DNA from: JAEUJM01 sp964635055 | GTDB taxonomy: Bacteria > Actinomycetota > Acidimicrobiia > Acidimicrobiales > DATDAH01 | Direction of reading: 5' to 3' | Length of the DNA stretch: 64,000 nt | Assembly (NCBI GenBank): GCA_964635055.1 | Contig: CAZWMT010000015.1 | Location: forward strand, 56,233 to 120,232 | Shown here: positions 34,800 through 41,996 of the stretch, in pieces | Position numbering within the stretch: position 1 is the first letter of the stretch | Layout: each line of letters opens with the position of its first letter | Notes under the pieces: generated by a model | Database searches by the model: none | What the model was told of the DNA's origin: nothing | The model's input: the letters and a program-made list of their open reading frames with translations, nothing else | Position numbers and translations under genes: made by a program

Positions 34800-35684
34800 G
34801 TGGTGGCCTTTCTGCTGTTCGTCGACGAGTCGGGTCAGGATCAGAAGGCGTCGCCGTACGAGGTCCTCGCGGGGGTGGCCGTCAAGGATGCAGAGCTGTG
34901 GCCTCTCATCAAGGACGTGATCGCGATCGAGGAGCGGCATTTCGGAAGGCGTTACAGCTGCGGTGCGCGGGAGCTCAAGGCCAAGAAGGTCCTGAAGGTG
35001 AAGTCGTTTCGCCAGGCGGCGACCCGCGCACCGTTCGACGAGGTCGAGCGGCGAGAACTCGCGCGAGCTTGCCTCGATGACGGGGCCGCCGCGACCCCCG
35101 ACATGATCGCCGCCCTCGCACAAGCGAAGATCGCCTTTGCCGCGGCGGTGCTGCAGGCCTGCGCGGAGTCGCGGGTCCGGGTGTTCGCAACGATGGTGCC
35201 CCGTGGGGCGCCGAGATCGTCGGGTGCGGGCGGCTTGCGCAAGGACTACGCGTACCTCTTCGAACGCTTCTCCTACTTCTTGGAGGACGACGCTGGCGGC
35301 GACCAGCAAGGCATCGTCGTCTTCGACGAGCTCGAGCGAGCTCGGAGTCACCTCCTGGTTGGCCAGATGCAGGAGTACTTTCTTCGCACGGGGAAGGGCA
35401 GGCGTCGGGCCGCTTGGATCATCCCTGAGCCGTTCTTCGTCCACAGCGAACTCACCACCGGGGTTCAACTCGCAGACCTCGTCGCCTACGTGGTGAGTTG
35501 GAACTTCAGGTACTCACGGACCGATCTGCCAGCGCGGCCCGAACTCGATCCGCTCGGGCGGATCGTTGCCGACATGCGGTACCTCGCTGTCCGCGAGCAG
35601 GACGGGAACCCGGAGTTCAACATCTGGAGCATCACGGCGATTGATGATCTTCGGCCCCGCGAGCAACGCCCGAACGAAAACTAG
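34800..35684 (+). CDS. DUF3800 domain protein
   Basis: A 294-residue DUF3800 protein. LLFVDESGQDQKASPYEVLAGVAV is the family's N-terminal RNase H-like strand with its conserved D-E-S-G, and VFDELERARSHLLVGQ plus GVQLADLVAYVVSW supply the later acidic positions. The family is common on mobile elements and near defence genes; nuclease activity is suspected but not established. The start is GTG at 34800 or 34803. It is the only gene between the two transposase copies, transcribed opposite to both. Codon usage is slightly less GC-extreme than the catabolic genes. Confidence 0.8.
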   Translation: MVAFLLFVDESGQDQKASPYEVLAGVAVKDAELWPLIKDVIAIEERHFGRRYSCGARELKAKKVLKVKSFRQAATRAPFDEVERRELARACLDDGAAATPDMIAALAQAKIAFAAAVLQACAESRVRVFATMVPRGAPRSSGAGGLRKDYAYLFERFSYFLEDDAGGDQQGIVVFDELERARSHLLVGQMQEYFLRTGKGRRRAAWIIPEPFFVHSELTTGVQLADLVAYVVSWNFRYSRTDLPARPELDPLGRIVADMRYLAVREQDGNPEFNIWSITAIDDLRPREQRPNEN

Positions 35685-35798
35685 AAAAGGCAATGCCAAC
35701 CCAAGGGCTGGCAAAGCCTCCGAGGACAGGATACCGGGCAGCGCCGTGGTCGGGCAACAGCTCTGATCCTTGACGGGCGGCCACCCGACGGCACGGGT

Positions 35799-35930
35799 TC
35801 CCGAATTCGAGAAATCCGTTCCCACTCTACCTGAGATCGCACGGCTGGCGGGATCTCTACCGGCCCCACGCGGGCGGGGGTTGTCGAAAAGGTGGCAGAA
35901 AAGGTGGTGCGGCGGCGACTTTCGGGCCTT
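35799..35930. repeat. Dispersed repeat R1
   Basis: An ~80-bp core (35850-35930) is almost identical to 58770-58850, including the GC-rich block CCGGCCCCACGCGGGC and the segment TTGTCGAAAAGGTGGCAGAA. The preceding part, GTTCCCGAA...AATCCGTTCCC, matches R3 at 38890. It lies directly after the DUF3800 gene and before the second transposase copy. There is no open frame that would explain the conservation. Confidence 0.8.
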
Positions 35931-35964
35931 GAGGTCGTGCAGGTGTCGGTCGGCCAGCCTGCAG

Positions 35965-37304
35965 GTGCCGAGAAGTCATCGGGCCACTGATTGGCGGTCG
36001 TCGGCCTGCTCCATCTCAGCGCGCTCGCCGCGGCTGGCTCTCGCTGACCTGCGGAGCTGCGTTCGCCGCGGTGGCGCGGGTGTCTCGATGCGCGTGAGGC
36101 GCGCTGAGGACGCCCAGGGGTTCGGGGCCGGCTCGGGCGTGAGCGAGTCTCAGAGCGTCGTGCTTGGTGCTCGGCGTGACCGAGGGTGGGTCCTGCGGAT
36201 GGTTCAGGCTGCGGTGCGGTACTCGTTGATGAGTCCGGCGCAGGTGGCGCGCCGCTCAACGGTCCGCCCGGTGGCCATCTCGATCACGGTGCCCTCGTCG
36301 TCGGGGCGTGTTGGCCAAGGGCCCGGTGGGGGCGGTGGCTGTTGTAGTGGTCGATGTAGTCGGTGATGAGGCGGTGGAGTTGGCGTTCGTTCCAGATGAT
36401 GGTGCGGTCGAGGAGCTCGTGACGGAGGGTCCGCACCCAGCGTTCGGCGTAGGCGTTGGCCATCGGGGCGCGGGGTGGGGTGGTGATCGGTTCGATCCCG
36501 GCGCCCTCGAAGACGGCGTCGAAGGCGGGGGAGTACTGGCCGGCGCCGTCGTGGACCACGAACCGAAACCCGTCGGGGAGGTCGATGAGGAGGTTGCGGG
36601 CGGCTTGGGTGGTCCATGCCCCGGTGGGGTTGGTCGTGATCCCGGCGAGGTGCACCCGGCGGGTGCCGATCTCGATGAAGAACAGGACGTGGAGGCGCCG
36701 GAGGGTGGCGGTGTCGACGCAGCAGAAGTCGGTGGCGATCACCGCCCGCGCCTGCGATCGGATGAACTGCGCCCAGCTGGGCCCGGTCCGGTTCGGGGTG
36801 GGGTCAATGCCGCCGTCGCGGAGGGTCTTCCACACGCTCGAGGCGGCGACGTTGTGGCCCAGGCGGGTCAGTTCTCCGTGGATGCGCCGGTAGCCCCAGG
36901 CGGGGTTCTCCCGGGCCATTCGGATGGCGAGGCGGCGGATCTCGGCGTGCACCGGCGGCCGTCCCCGTCTGGCAGCGGCGGGTTGGGTCCATCGTCGGGC
37001 GACGAGGCGGCGGTGCCAGCCGATGACGGTGGCCGGTTGCACGATCAGGAACACCTCCCGCAGACGGGCCCGGTCGACCACGGTCGACAACACCGCGAGG
37101 ACGGTGCGGTCCGTCTCGGTGAAGACTGGTCGGGCGACCTGGCGTTGCAGGACGAGGACCTGGTGGCGCAGGGCGAGGATCTCGGCGTCGCGCTCGTCGC
37201 CGGCGGCGAACAGCCAGCCGAGGCGGCATAGGACCAGACGAGCGATCGACGGGACGAGGTTGATGGCGGCGGCGACGGTATCGGCGTCTCGCCACCGGTT
37301 CGTT
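35965..37304 (-). mobile_element. Insertion-sequence copy 2 (integrase-core/DDE type)
   Basis: It has the same left motif (GAGAAGTCATCGG at its left edge) and the same transposase family and orientation as copy 1, with a nearly complete transposase frame. The right boundary is uncertain: similarity to copy 1 ends near 37285-37304, just before the nucleotidyltransferase stop. Together with copy 1 it brackets DUF3800, like a composite element, but no terminal duplication was found. Confidence 0.6.
36204..37304 (-). pseudogene. Transposase with integrase core, frameshifted near C-terminus (copy 2)
   Basis: All three catalytic residues are in place: Asp in ATDFCCVDT, Asp in VHDGAGQYS and Glu in NAYAERWVRT. 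Two defects are visible. A run of four G at about 36303-36306 is five G in copy 1; the lost base ends the frame at TTRAP and separates the INEYRTAA tail, which continues to 36204. Copy 1's GTG start codon is CTA here, and no ATG, GTG or TTG occurs upstream in frame before the stop near 37304. The first ATG, at 37093, would lose the N-terminal coiled region. Confidence 0.75.
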
Positions 37305-37316
37305 CAGCGATGTTCG

Positions 37317-38108
37317 TCATTCAGGCGAGCCGACGACTTCGGCGAGGAGCGCTCGGATCCTGGTCCGTCGCCGCGCGGCGGCGTCTGGTTGGAGGTCGCG
37401 GGTCAGCGCTGGGAGCGCGGTTCCGCCCGGTCCGAGCTGTCGCCACAGGAGTGTCCGGAGCCGTCCCAGTGCCGGGTCGGTGTCGAAGGCGTCCGGGGTG
37501 ACGTCATCGGCCGCCGCGATCTCGAGGCACCGCCAGAGGTCGTCGGCGTCGCGGCTCTCGTCCCGGACCGTGCGAGCGTGAGCCTTCAACCCGAGGGTGC
37601 TGGCCGCATCGGGGAGGACCACGGTCGTCGTGAGTGCGGAGCCGTCGGTGAGACGGAGCTCAGCGGTGATGGCCACGCCCGCACGGCGAAGGGCGGTGGC
37701 GAGACCGGGGACCTCGGTGGTGGTCACGTCGCCGACCTTGACGGTGCGGCGGGCGTGGGAGGTGTACGCGGGCACGAGGAGGTCGACCGCGGCGACGCGC
37801 CGGTCGTCGATGTGCCGTTCCCACCGGTTGCCGAAGGTCTTGGCGTACCCGAGGGCTTCGATCGCCTCGGCCAGCTCCGGTCGCGCCAGCACGTGTGGCG
37901 CCATCCCGAAGTCGGCGTCGCCGGTCGCCCGCAACGGGAGGTCGAGACCGAGCCGCTGCACGTGGAGCAGAACCGCGGTTCCCCCGATCAAGCGGTGGTC
38001 CTGTTCGGCGCCAACGGCGCTCATCGCACTACTGACGTCGGCGATGGCGGTGAACCCGCCGTCCATCGCCGCGGACAGGGTGGCCAGCACGACCCGCCCG
38101 GTCGTCAC
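37317..38108 (-). CDS. AbiEii-like nucleotidyltransferase (toxin component)
   Basis: A 263-residue nucleotidyltransferase-fold protein. RLIGGTAVLLHVQRLG followed by RATGDADFGM gives the G-G-(T/S)-A...D-x-D core of AbiEii/MNT-type enzymes. R-R-V-A-A-V-D-L-L-V-P carries a third acidic residue. In type IV toxin-antitoxin AbiE systems this component modifies RNA or nucleotides and is bacteriostatic; activity here is inferred. The start overlaps the upstream gene's stop by 4 bp, as expected for a coupled pair. The antitoxin-like gene is first, as in known abiE operons. Confidence 0.78.
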   Translation of the reverse strand: MTTGRVVLATLSAAMDGGFTAIADVSSAMSAVGAEQDHRLIGGTAVLLHVQRLGLDLPLRATGDADFGMAPHVLARPELAEAIEALGYAKTFGNRWERHIDDRRVAAVDLLVPAYTSHARRTVKVGDVTTTEVPGLATALRRAGVAITAELRLTDGSALTTTVVLPDAASTLGLKAHARTVRDESRDADDLWRCLEIAAADDVTPDAFDTDPALGRLRTLLWRQLGPGGTALPALTRDLQPDAAARRRTRIRALLAEVVGSPE

Positions 38109-38788
38109 GGGGTCCCGCCAATGGTGCGATCGAGGATCGCCCGGCGCAGGCGATCAGCGGCCTCTGCCCGGTCCTCGCCGCCGAGGTCGAGGAGGTCCCA
38201 CCATTGCTGGACCGGATCGGTGATCGGGATGCCCTCGACGAGGCGCGGTCCCGCCGGCCCGGACAACAACGTGTCGTCACGGGTCCAGCGGACGATCATC
38301 GACGCGTCGGCGCGGCCCTCGGCGGGCACGAGCCCGACGTCGTCCAAGGGCAGCGGCCCGCTTGCGTAGACCACGGTGAGCGTGGGGTGGCGCCATGGGA
38401 CCAGGAGATCGGGTGCGAGATCGGCGGAGAGCGCGACCGCCACGTGGCGGTCGCCGGCGAACTCGATCACTTGGTCGGCCTGCTCGGCGATCGGGCGGGT
38501 GCCGTACCAGTGCGACTCGGGCTCCACGAGCGAAGGGCGGGACCGATCGCGGTAGAGGTCCAGCAGCTTCGCTGGGTGCCCCCGGTAGCCGCCATCGACG
38601 GCCTCCACGGCGTCGCTCAGGGCGAACCCCCGGAGAACCTGAGACACACGAGGCTGGGTGACGCCGACCGCGCGAGCGATCGCGACGCCGGTGAGCGGGA
38701 CCTCTGCTGCGATCAGCAGGCGCGCGATGGCGGCCGTGCCCCCACCCCACTTGCGAGCCGCCGCCCCCGGCGTGACGACACCTGCCAT
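38105..38788 (-). CDS. AbiEi-like winged-HTH antitoxin
   Basis: A 227-residue protein with an N-terminal winged helix (IARLLIAAEVPLTGVAIARAVGVTQPRVSQVLRGF) and a C-terminal domain like that of AbiEi-type antitoxins (HVAVALSADLAPDLLVPWRHP, GPRLVEGIPITDPVQQWWDLL). AbiEi proteins repress their own promoter by binding inverted repeats. Such a repeat lies 9 bp upstream of the ATG at 38788 here. It is translationally coupled to the nucleotidyltransferase. Confidence 0.78.
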   Translation of the reverse strand: MAGVVTPGAAARKWGGGTAAIARLLIAAEVPLTGVAIARAVGVTQPRVSQVLRGFALSDAVEAVDGGYRGHPAKLLDLYRDRSRPSLVEPESHWYGTRPIAEQADQVIEFAGDRHVAVALSADLAPDLLVPWRHPTLTVVYASGPLPLDDVGLVPAEGRADASMIVRWTRDDTLLSGPAGPRLVEGIPITDPVQQWWDLLDLGGEDRAEAADRLRRAILDRTIGGTP

Positions 38789-38796
38789 GCCGCCAG

Positions 38797-38837
38797 CCTA
38801 TAAGTGTTCTCGGTCAAGACCAAGGAACACTTATAGG
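38797..38837 (-). promoter_or_regulatory. Inverted-repeat operator of the AbiE-like operon
   Basis: Perfect 13-bp arms CCTATAAGTGTTC and GAACACTTATAGG around a 15-bp spacer. TATAGG on the minus strand could serve as the -10. The AT-rich arms stand out from surrounding DNA and match the known habit of AbiEi proteins to bind two inverted repeats in their own promoter. Confidence 0.8.
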
Positions 38838-38889
38838 TGCCCCTGACCGACCACCGGTCGGATCCGCCCCACAGCGGTTGGTCGACGCG

Positions 38890-38967
38890 TTCCCGAATCC
38901 GGCGGAATCCGTTCCCGGGCGTCGTGAGGCCCATGGCCCCTGGGATTTCCACCGGCCCCACGCGGGC
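38890..38967. repeat. Dispersed repeat R3 (partial)
   Basis: GTTCCCGAATCCGGCGGAAT followed by CCGTTCCC matches the left part of R1, and GGGATTTCCACCGGCCCCAC leads into the GC-rich core shared with R1 and R2. The right half of the repeat (AAAAGGTGGCAGAAAAGG) is missing. It lies between the AbiE-like operon and the next winged-HTH gene. Confidence 0.65.
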
Positions 38968-39030
38968 CGCGGGCCTCATGGCCACAGCCGTGGGAGTCCC
39001 AGCCTATCGTACCGGTCTACTCATTACAAA

Positions 39031-39045
39031 TCACATCTGATGTGA
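39031..39045. promoter_or_regulatory. Palindrome TCACATC-T-GATGTGA upstream of the HTH gene
   Basis: 7-bp perfect arms in an AT-rich stretch that stands out from the GC-rich surroundings, 27 bp before the GTG start of the winged-HTH gene. The outer pair CCAGCCTA (38999) and TAGGCTGG (39060) forms a second, wider inverted repeat. A binding site for the adjacent regulator is the simplest reading. Confidence 0.55.
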
Positions 39046-39072
39046 ATAGTGAATAGTCGCTAGGCTGGACTC

Positions 39073-39693
39073 GTGACGAAGCACGTCGGGCCGGCGATAC
39101 CGGTCCCGGACACGAGGAACCCGTTCGGGGGCAAGGGCCTGGCCGTGACCCTGGCGCTCCTGCTGAGCCCCGGGCGCCCTCGATCGGTCGCCGAGCTCGC
39201 GGACGCGGCACAGGCGAGCCGAGCGCTCGCCAGCATGGTGATCCGAGAGCTCCGCCGGCTGCACCTCGTCGGAGGAGAGGTGAACCAGGGCAGGGCCGGT
39301 GCCCTACGGCCGACCGCGGCCCTGCTCCTCGAAGCAGCGCAGCACTGGCCGCAACCGGTTGCGTCGGTCATCGGCGGGCACCCGCCGCAGGATTCGTACC
39401 CGGTGGGCGGTGGTCCCGCCGCCCGCGGTCTGCTGCCCGACGTGTGGGACCCGCCCCCACGGGTGTACGTCCGCTCGCCCGGGCAGGCCCAGGAACTGCT
39501 CGCTGAGGCCGGCGGTCACCTCGTGGCGGGCGGTGCCGCTGACTGGGAGATCGCAGTCGTCGACTACCCCTTCGATCCGGGTCCGGTTCCCCCCGTCGTC
39601 GTGGCCCTCGAGCTCGGCTCGACGCCCCGGGGTCGCGAGATGCTCGACCGCCACGCCGCCGATCTGAGGCTGGAGTGGGGGGACGATCGGTGA
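39073..39693 (+). CDS. Winged-HTH protein, antitoxin-like
   Basis: A 206-residue protein. VTLALLLSPGRPRSVAELADAAQASRALASMVIRELRRL is a winged-helix region, followed by a C-terminal alpha/beta part (RVYVRSPGQAQELLAEAGGHL, WEIAVVDYPFD, VVVALELGSTPRGREML) similar in layout to AbiEi-type antitoxins. The start is a GTG at 39073. A second short frame begins within its stop codon (GTGA), as expected for a toxin-antitoxin pair, but that partner is truncated. The function is not established. Confidence 0.6.
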   Translation: MTKHVGPAIPVPDTRNPFGGKGLAVTLALLLSPGRPRSVAELADAAQASRALASMVIRELRRLHLVGGEVNQGRAGALRPTAALLLEAAQHWPQPVASVIGGHPPQDSYPVGGGPAARGLLPDVWDPPPRVYVRSPGQAQELLAEAGGHLVAGGAADWEIAVVDYPFDPGPVPPVVVALELGSTPRGREMLDRHAADLRLEWGDDR

Positions 39694-39833
39694 CCGACGA
39701 ACCGGACGTGACGATCGCCGTACCGGGCGACGTCGTGGCGAGTCTCGCCACAATCAGCGGGGCCGTCGGCGCGCCCACGGTCCTCGTCGGCAGGTGGGCC
39801 TGCGGCTCCTCATCCCGGCCCTCGAGAGCCTGA
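39690..39833 (+). pseudogene. Truncated partner of the winged-HTH gene
   Basis: A 47-codon frame starting at GTG 39690, overlapping the previous stop by 4 bp. The translation runs VTIAVPGDVVASLATISGAVGAPTVLVG, then loses similarity to a normal protein. PTVLVG before RWA recalls the L-V-G-G-x-A start of nucleotidyltransferases. Shifting the frame gives VGLRLLIPALESL, so a frameshift in what was once a nucleotidyltransferase gene is plausible. The following 85 bp hold nothing recognisable. Confidence 0.4.
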
Positions 39834-39918
39834 GCGCGTTTTCGGATCGCGCCACGCGTCACCGAATCGCCAACAGCCAATCCGTAGAGGTTGCGATCGG
39901 GACGTAGGTGCCGAGCAG

Positions 39919-40602
39919 TCAAGGGTGCCGCGCGAGCCCTCGGATCAATCGTTCCCAGAGCCGGTCCGCCGCCGCGATCGGGTCGTCGGGCGGCGAGATC
40001 CCGCTGATGACTGGGGCGAACGCGCTGAACATGACCGCCTGAAGCACGTAGCCGGTTCCCTCGCCCTCGGTGTCCGCCTCCAGGACACCAGACTCTGCAG
40101 CGGCGGCGAGAAGACCATTGACCATTGACGCCAACGGCGCAAACGCCGCGGTCGCGTCGGCGGGGCGGTAGATGAGCAGGTGCTGGACGAATAGGGCCAT
40201 GGCGCGGGTGCGCAGCGGGTTGTCGGCGTAGCGGGCGGTGTTGAGCAGGCAGAGGTGGTGATACTCGACGACGAAGCGGTGGAGGCGCTCGGTCGGGTCC
40301 TCGATGCCGTCGAGCGCGGCCGCGATCTGCTCGGTGGTCTCGTGCATCGACTCTTCGAACACGGCGAGGAGGAGCTCGTCCTTGCCAGCGAAGTGCTGGT
40401 AGAAGCTCCGGGTCGACTGACCGGAGCGGTCGACGACCTGCTGGAGGGTGAAGTCCTTGCCGTCGGAGCTGTTGAGGAGCTCGCGGGCGGCGTCGAGGAA
40501 GGCCTGCACCCGGTCTTCTGCCCGTTGTCGGGCCGGGTCGGCGGTGCGGGAGACCGCCAGGGCACGCCGGCTGGATGGCTCGGTGGCCAGGTCGTCGCTC
40601 AC
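39919..40602 (-). CDS. TetR-family regulator of the second importer operon
   Basis: A TetR regulator of about 227 residues. AEDRVQAFLDAARELLNSSDGKDFTLQQVVDRSGQSTRSFYQHFAGKDELLLAVFEESM is the DNA-binding domain, with a helical ligand-binding domain after it. Candidate starts are GTG 40602 and GTG 40611; neither has a strong ribosome-binding site. It is divergent from the importer lipoprotein gene, with a palindrome between them, so it probably represses that operon and itself. It is not close in sequence to the first TetR. Confidence 0.88.
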   Translation of the reverse strand: MSDDLATEPSSRRALAVSRTADPARQRAEDRVQAFLDAARELLNSSDGKDFTLQQVVDRSGQSTRSFYQHFAGKDELLLAVFEESMHETTEQIAAALDGIEDPTERLHRFVVEYHHLCLLNTARYADNPLRTRAMALFVQHLLIYRPADATAAFAPLASMVNGLLAAAAESGVLEADTEGEGTGYVLQAVMFSAFAPVISGISPPDDPIAAADRLWERLIRGLARHP

Positions 40603-40652
40603 AGCTGCCACGTTACCCGGTCCCAAGGCATCGGGAGTCGACTTCCCGCTGA

Positions 40653-40669
40653 TGAAAATGATACTTTCA
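40653..40669. promoter_or_regulatory. Palindromic operator TGAAAATGATACTTTCA
   Basis: A 17-bp imperfect palindrome with TGAAA...TTTCA arms in an AT-rich gap between the divergent TetR and importer genes. A second half-site, CTTTCA, lies about 20 bp further on. It differs from the TGACAGT sites of the first cluster, so the two operons have separate regulators. Confidence 0.6.
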
Positions 40670-40711
40670 CTTCCGGGATCAAGACTTTCAGACGATGACG
40701 GGGGGATGGTC

Positions 40712-41992
40712 ATGGCCAAGCCGGCGAAGTGGCTGCTCGTGGTGGGCGCGGTGGTGTTGCTCACCGCAGGGTGTGCCAGCGGGGGAGGGGGCAGCGGTTC
40801 GGGCGGGGACGACGAGTCGGCCGATGACACGAGCGCACCGTCGCCCCCCGACGCGCCTGAGTTCGAGGGCGAGCCCATCAGGTTCGTGGTGGCGACCGCG
40901 GTGGCCGGCGTGGTCGCGCAGCCGGAGATCTTCGATGCTGCTGACGCCGCCGTCGCGGCGATCAACGCCGACGGCGGGATCGAGGACCCAGCCGGTGGGC
41001 CGGCTCGGCCCCTCGAGGTCGTCCGCTGTGAAGCCGGTGCCGGCGGCAACGAGGATCCCGATGCTGCGCTGAACTGCGCCCGGGACACCATCGACCAGGA
41101 CGTCGTCGCGGTGGTGGGTCGCTACCTGTTCGGGGCCGACGGCACCCAGGCGTGGGCCGATGCGGGCATCCCCATGATCGGTAGCTCGCCGAACGAGGTC
41201 GAAGACTTCACCAACGAGTTCGTGTACCCGATCACCGGCGGAGCCCTGGCAGGTGCGCCCGGAGTCGGCATCGCGCTCCAGCAGGCCGGCGCGGAGACGA
41301 TCGCCCTCATCACCGGCGACGTCGAGGCCGGTCGCCAGCTCCCAGGGCTGATCACCCCGGCGTTGGAGAACGAGGACGATCTCGTGCAGGAGACCTACGT
41401 GCCCCTCGATCCCTCGGCCGACTACACCGCTCAGCTCGCCCAGCTGGTGAGCCTGAACCCGGACGCCGTCGCCGTGTTCGGATCATCGGACATCAACGTG
41501 CGGGCGATCTCGGGGCTCCGCGACGCGGGCTATACCGGGCTGATCGGGATGCCCGGCACGGCGCTCACGCCCGATGGCCTCGAGGCGCTCGGTGATGCGG
41601 CCGAGGGCGCGATCCTGGCGAGCAGCTTCGACGCACCGAACGGTGGCCAGAGCGAGGGGATCCAGCAGTTCAACGAGGAGATGGACACCTACGCCCCCGA
41701 TGCCGCCCGGACCGATCTGGCCATCAACGCCTGGGCATCGGTGCACCTGTTCGCCGACGTCCTGGCCGAGGCCGACGCCATCGACCCCGCATCGGTGGTC
41801 GACGCCCTTGACGGGTTCGAGGTGGACCTCGACGGTCTGTCCCCGCCGTTCACCATGGGCGTCCCGGACAACCAGCTGGACCTGCCTCGGATCTTCACGG
41901 TCGCGTTCCAGGTGCAGGAGATCTCGGGTGGCGAGGTCGTCCCGACCGGGGACGGCGAATTCCTCGACGTGAACGACTTCGTGACGGAGTGA
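40712..41992 (+). CDS. Branched-chain-type ABC transporter substrate-binding lipoprotein 2
   Basis: A 426-residue LivK-like lipoprotein with signal KWLLVVGAVVLLTAGC and lipobox LTAGC, a Gly/Ser/Asp-rich linker and the binding fold starting IRFVVATAVAGVV. ATG 40712 fits GGGGG six bases upstream; ATG 40706 is also in frame. It is first in an operon of permease-ATPase fusion, LivF, hydrolase and acyl-CoA synthetase, so the ligand is probably an ester or carboxylic acid that is activated to a CoA thioester. Confidence 0.9.
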   Translation: MAKPAKWLLVVGAVVLLTAGCASGGGGSGSGGDDESADDTSAPSPPDAPEFEGEPIRFVVATAVAGVVAQPEIFDAADAAVAAINADGGIEDPAGGPARPLEVVRCEAGAGGNEDPDAALNCARDTIDQDVVAVVGRYLFGADGTQAWADAGIPMIGSSPNEVEDFTNEFVYPITGGALAGAPGVGIALQQAGAETIALITGDVEAGRQLPGLITPALENEDDLVQETYVPLDPSADYTAQLAQLVSLNPDAVAVFGSSDINVRAISGLRDAGYTGLIGMPGTALTPDGLEALGDAAEGAILASSFDAPNGGQSEGIQQFNEEMDTYAPDAARTDLAINAWASVHLFADVLAEADAIDPASVVDALDGFEVDLDGLSPPFTMGVPDNQLDLPRIFTVAFQVQEISGGEVVPTGDGEFLDVNDFVTE

Positions 41993-41996
41993 CGTC

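Noticed and set aside
33605..37304. An active composite transposon
   Set aside because: Both transposases are damaged and no terminal duplication or complete inverted repeats could be seen, so only a fossil is claimed.
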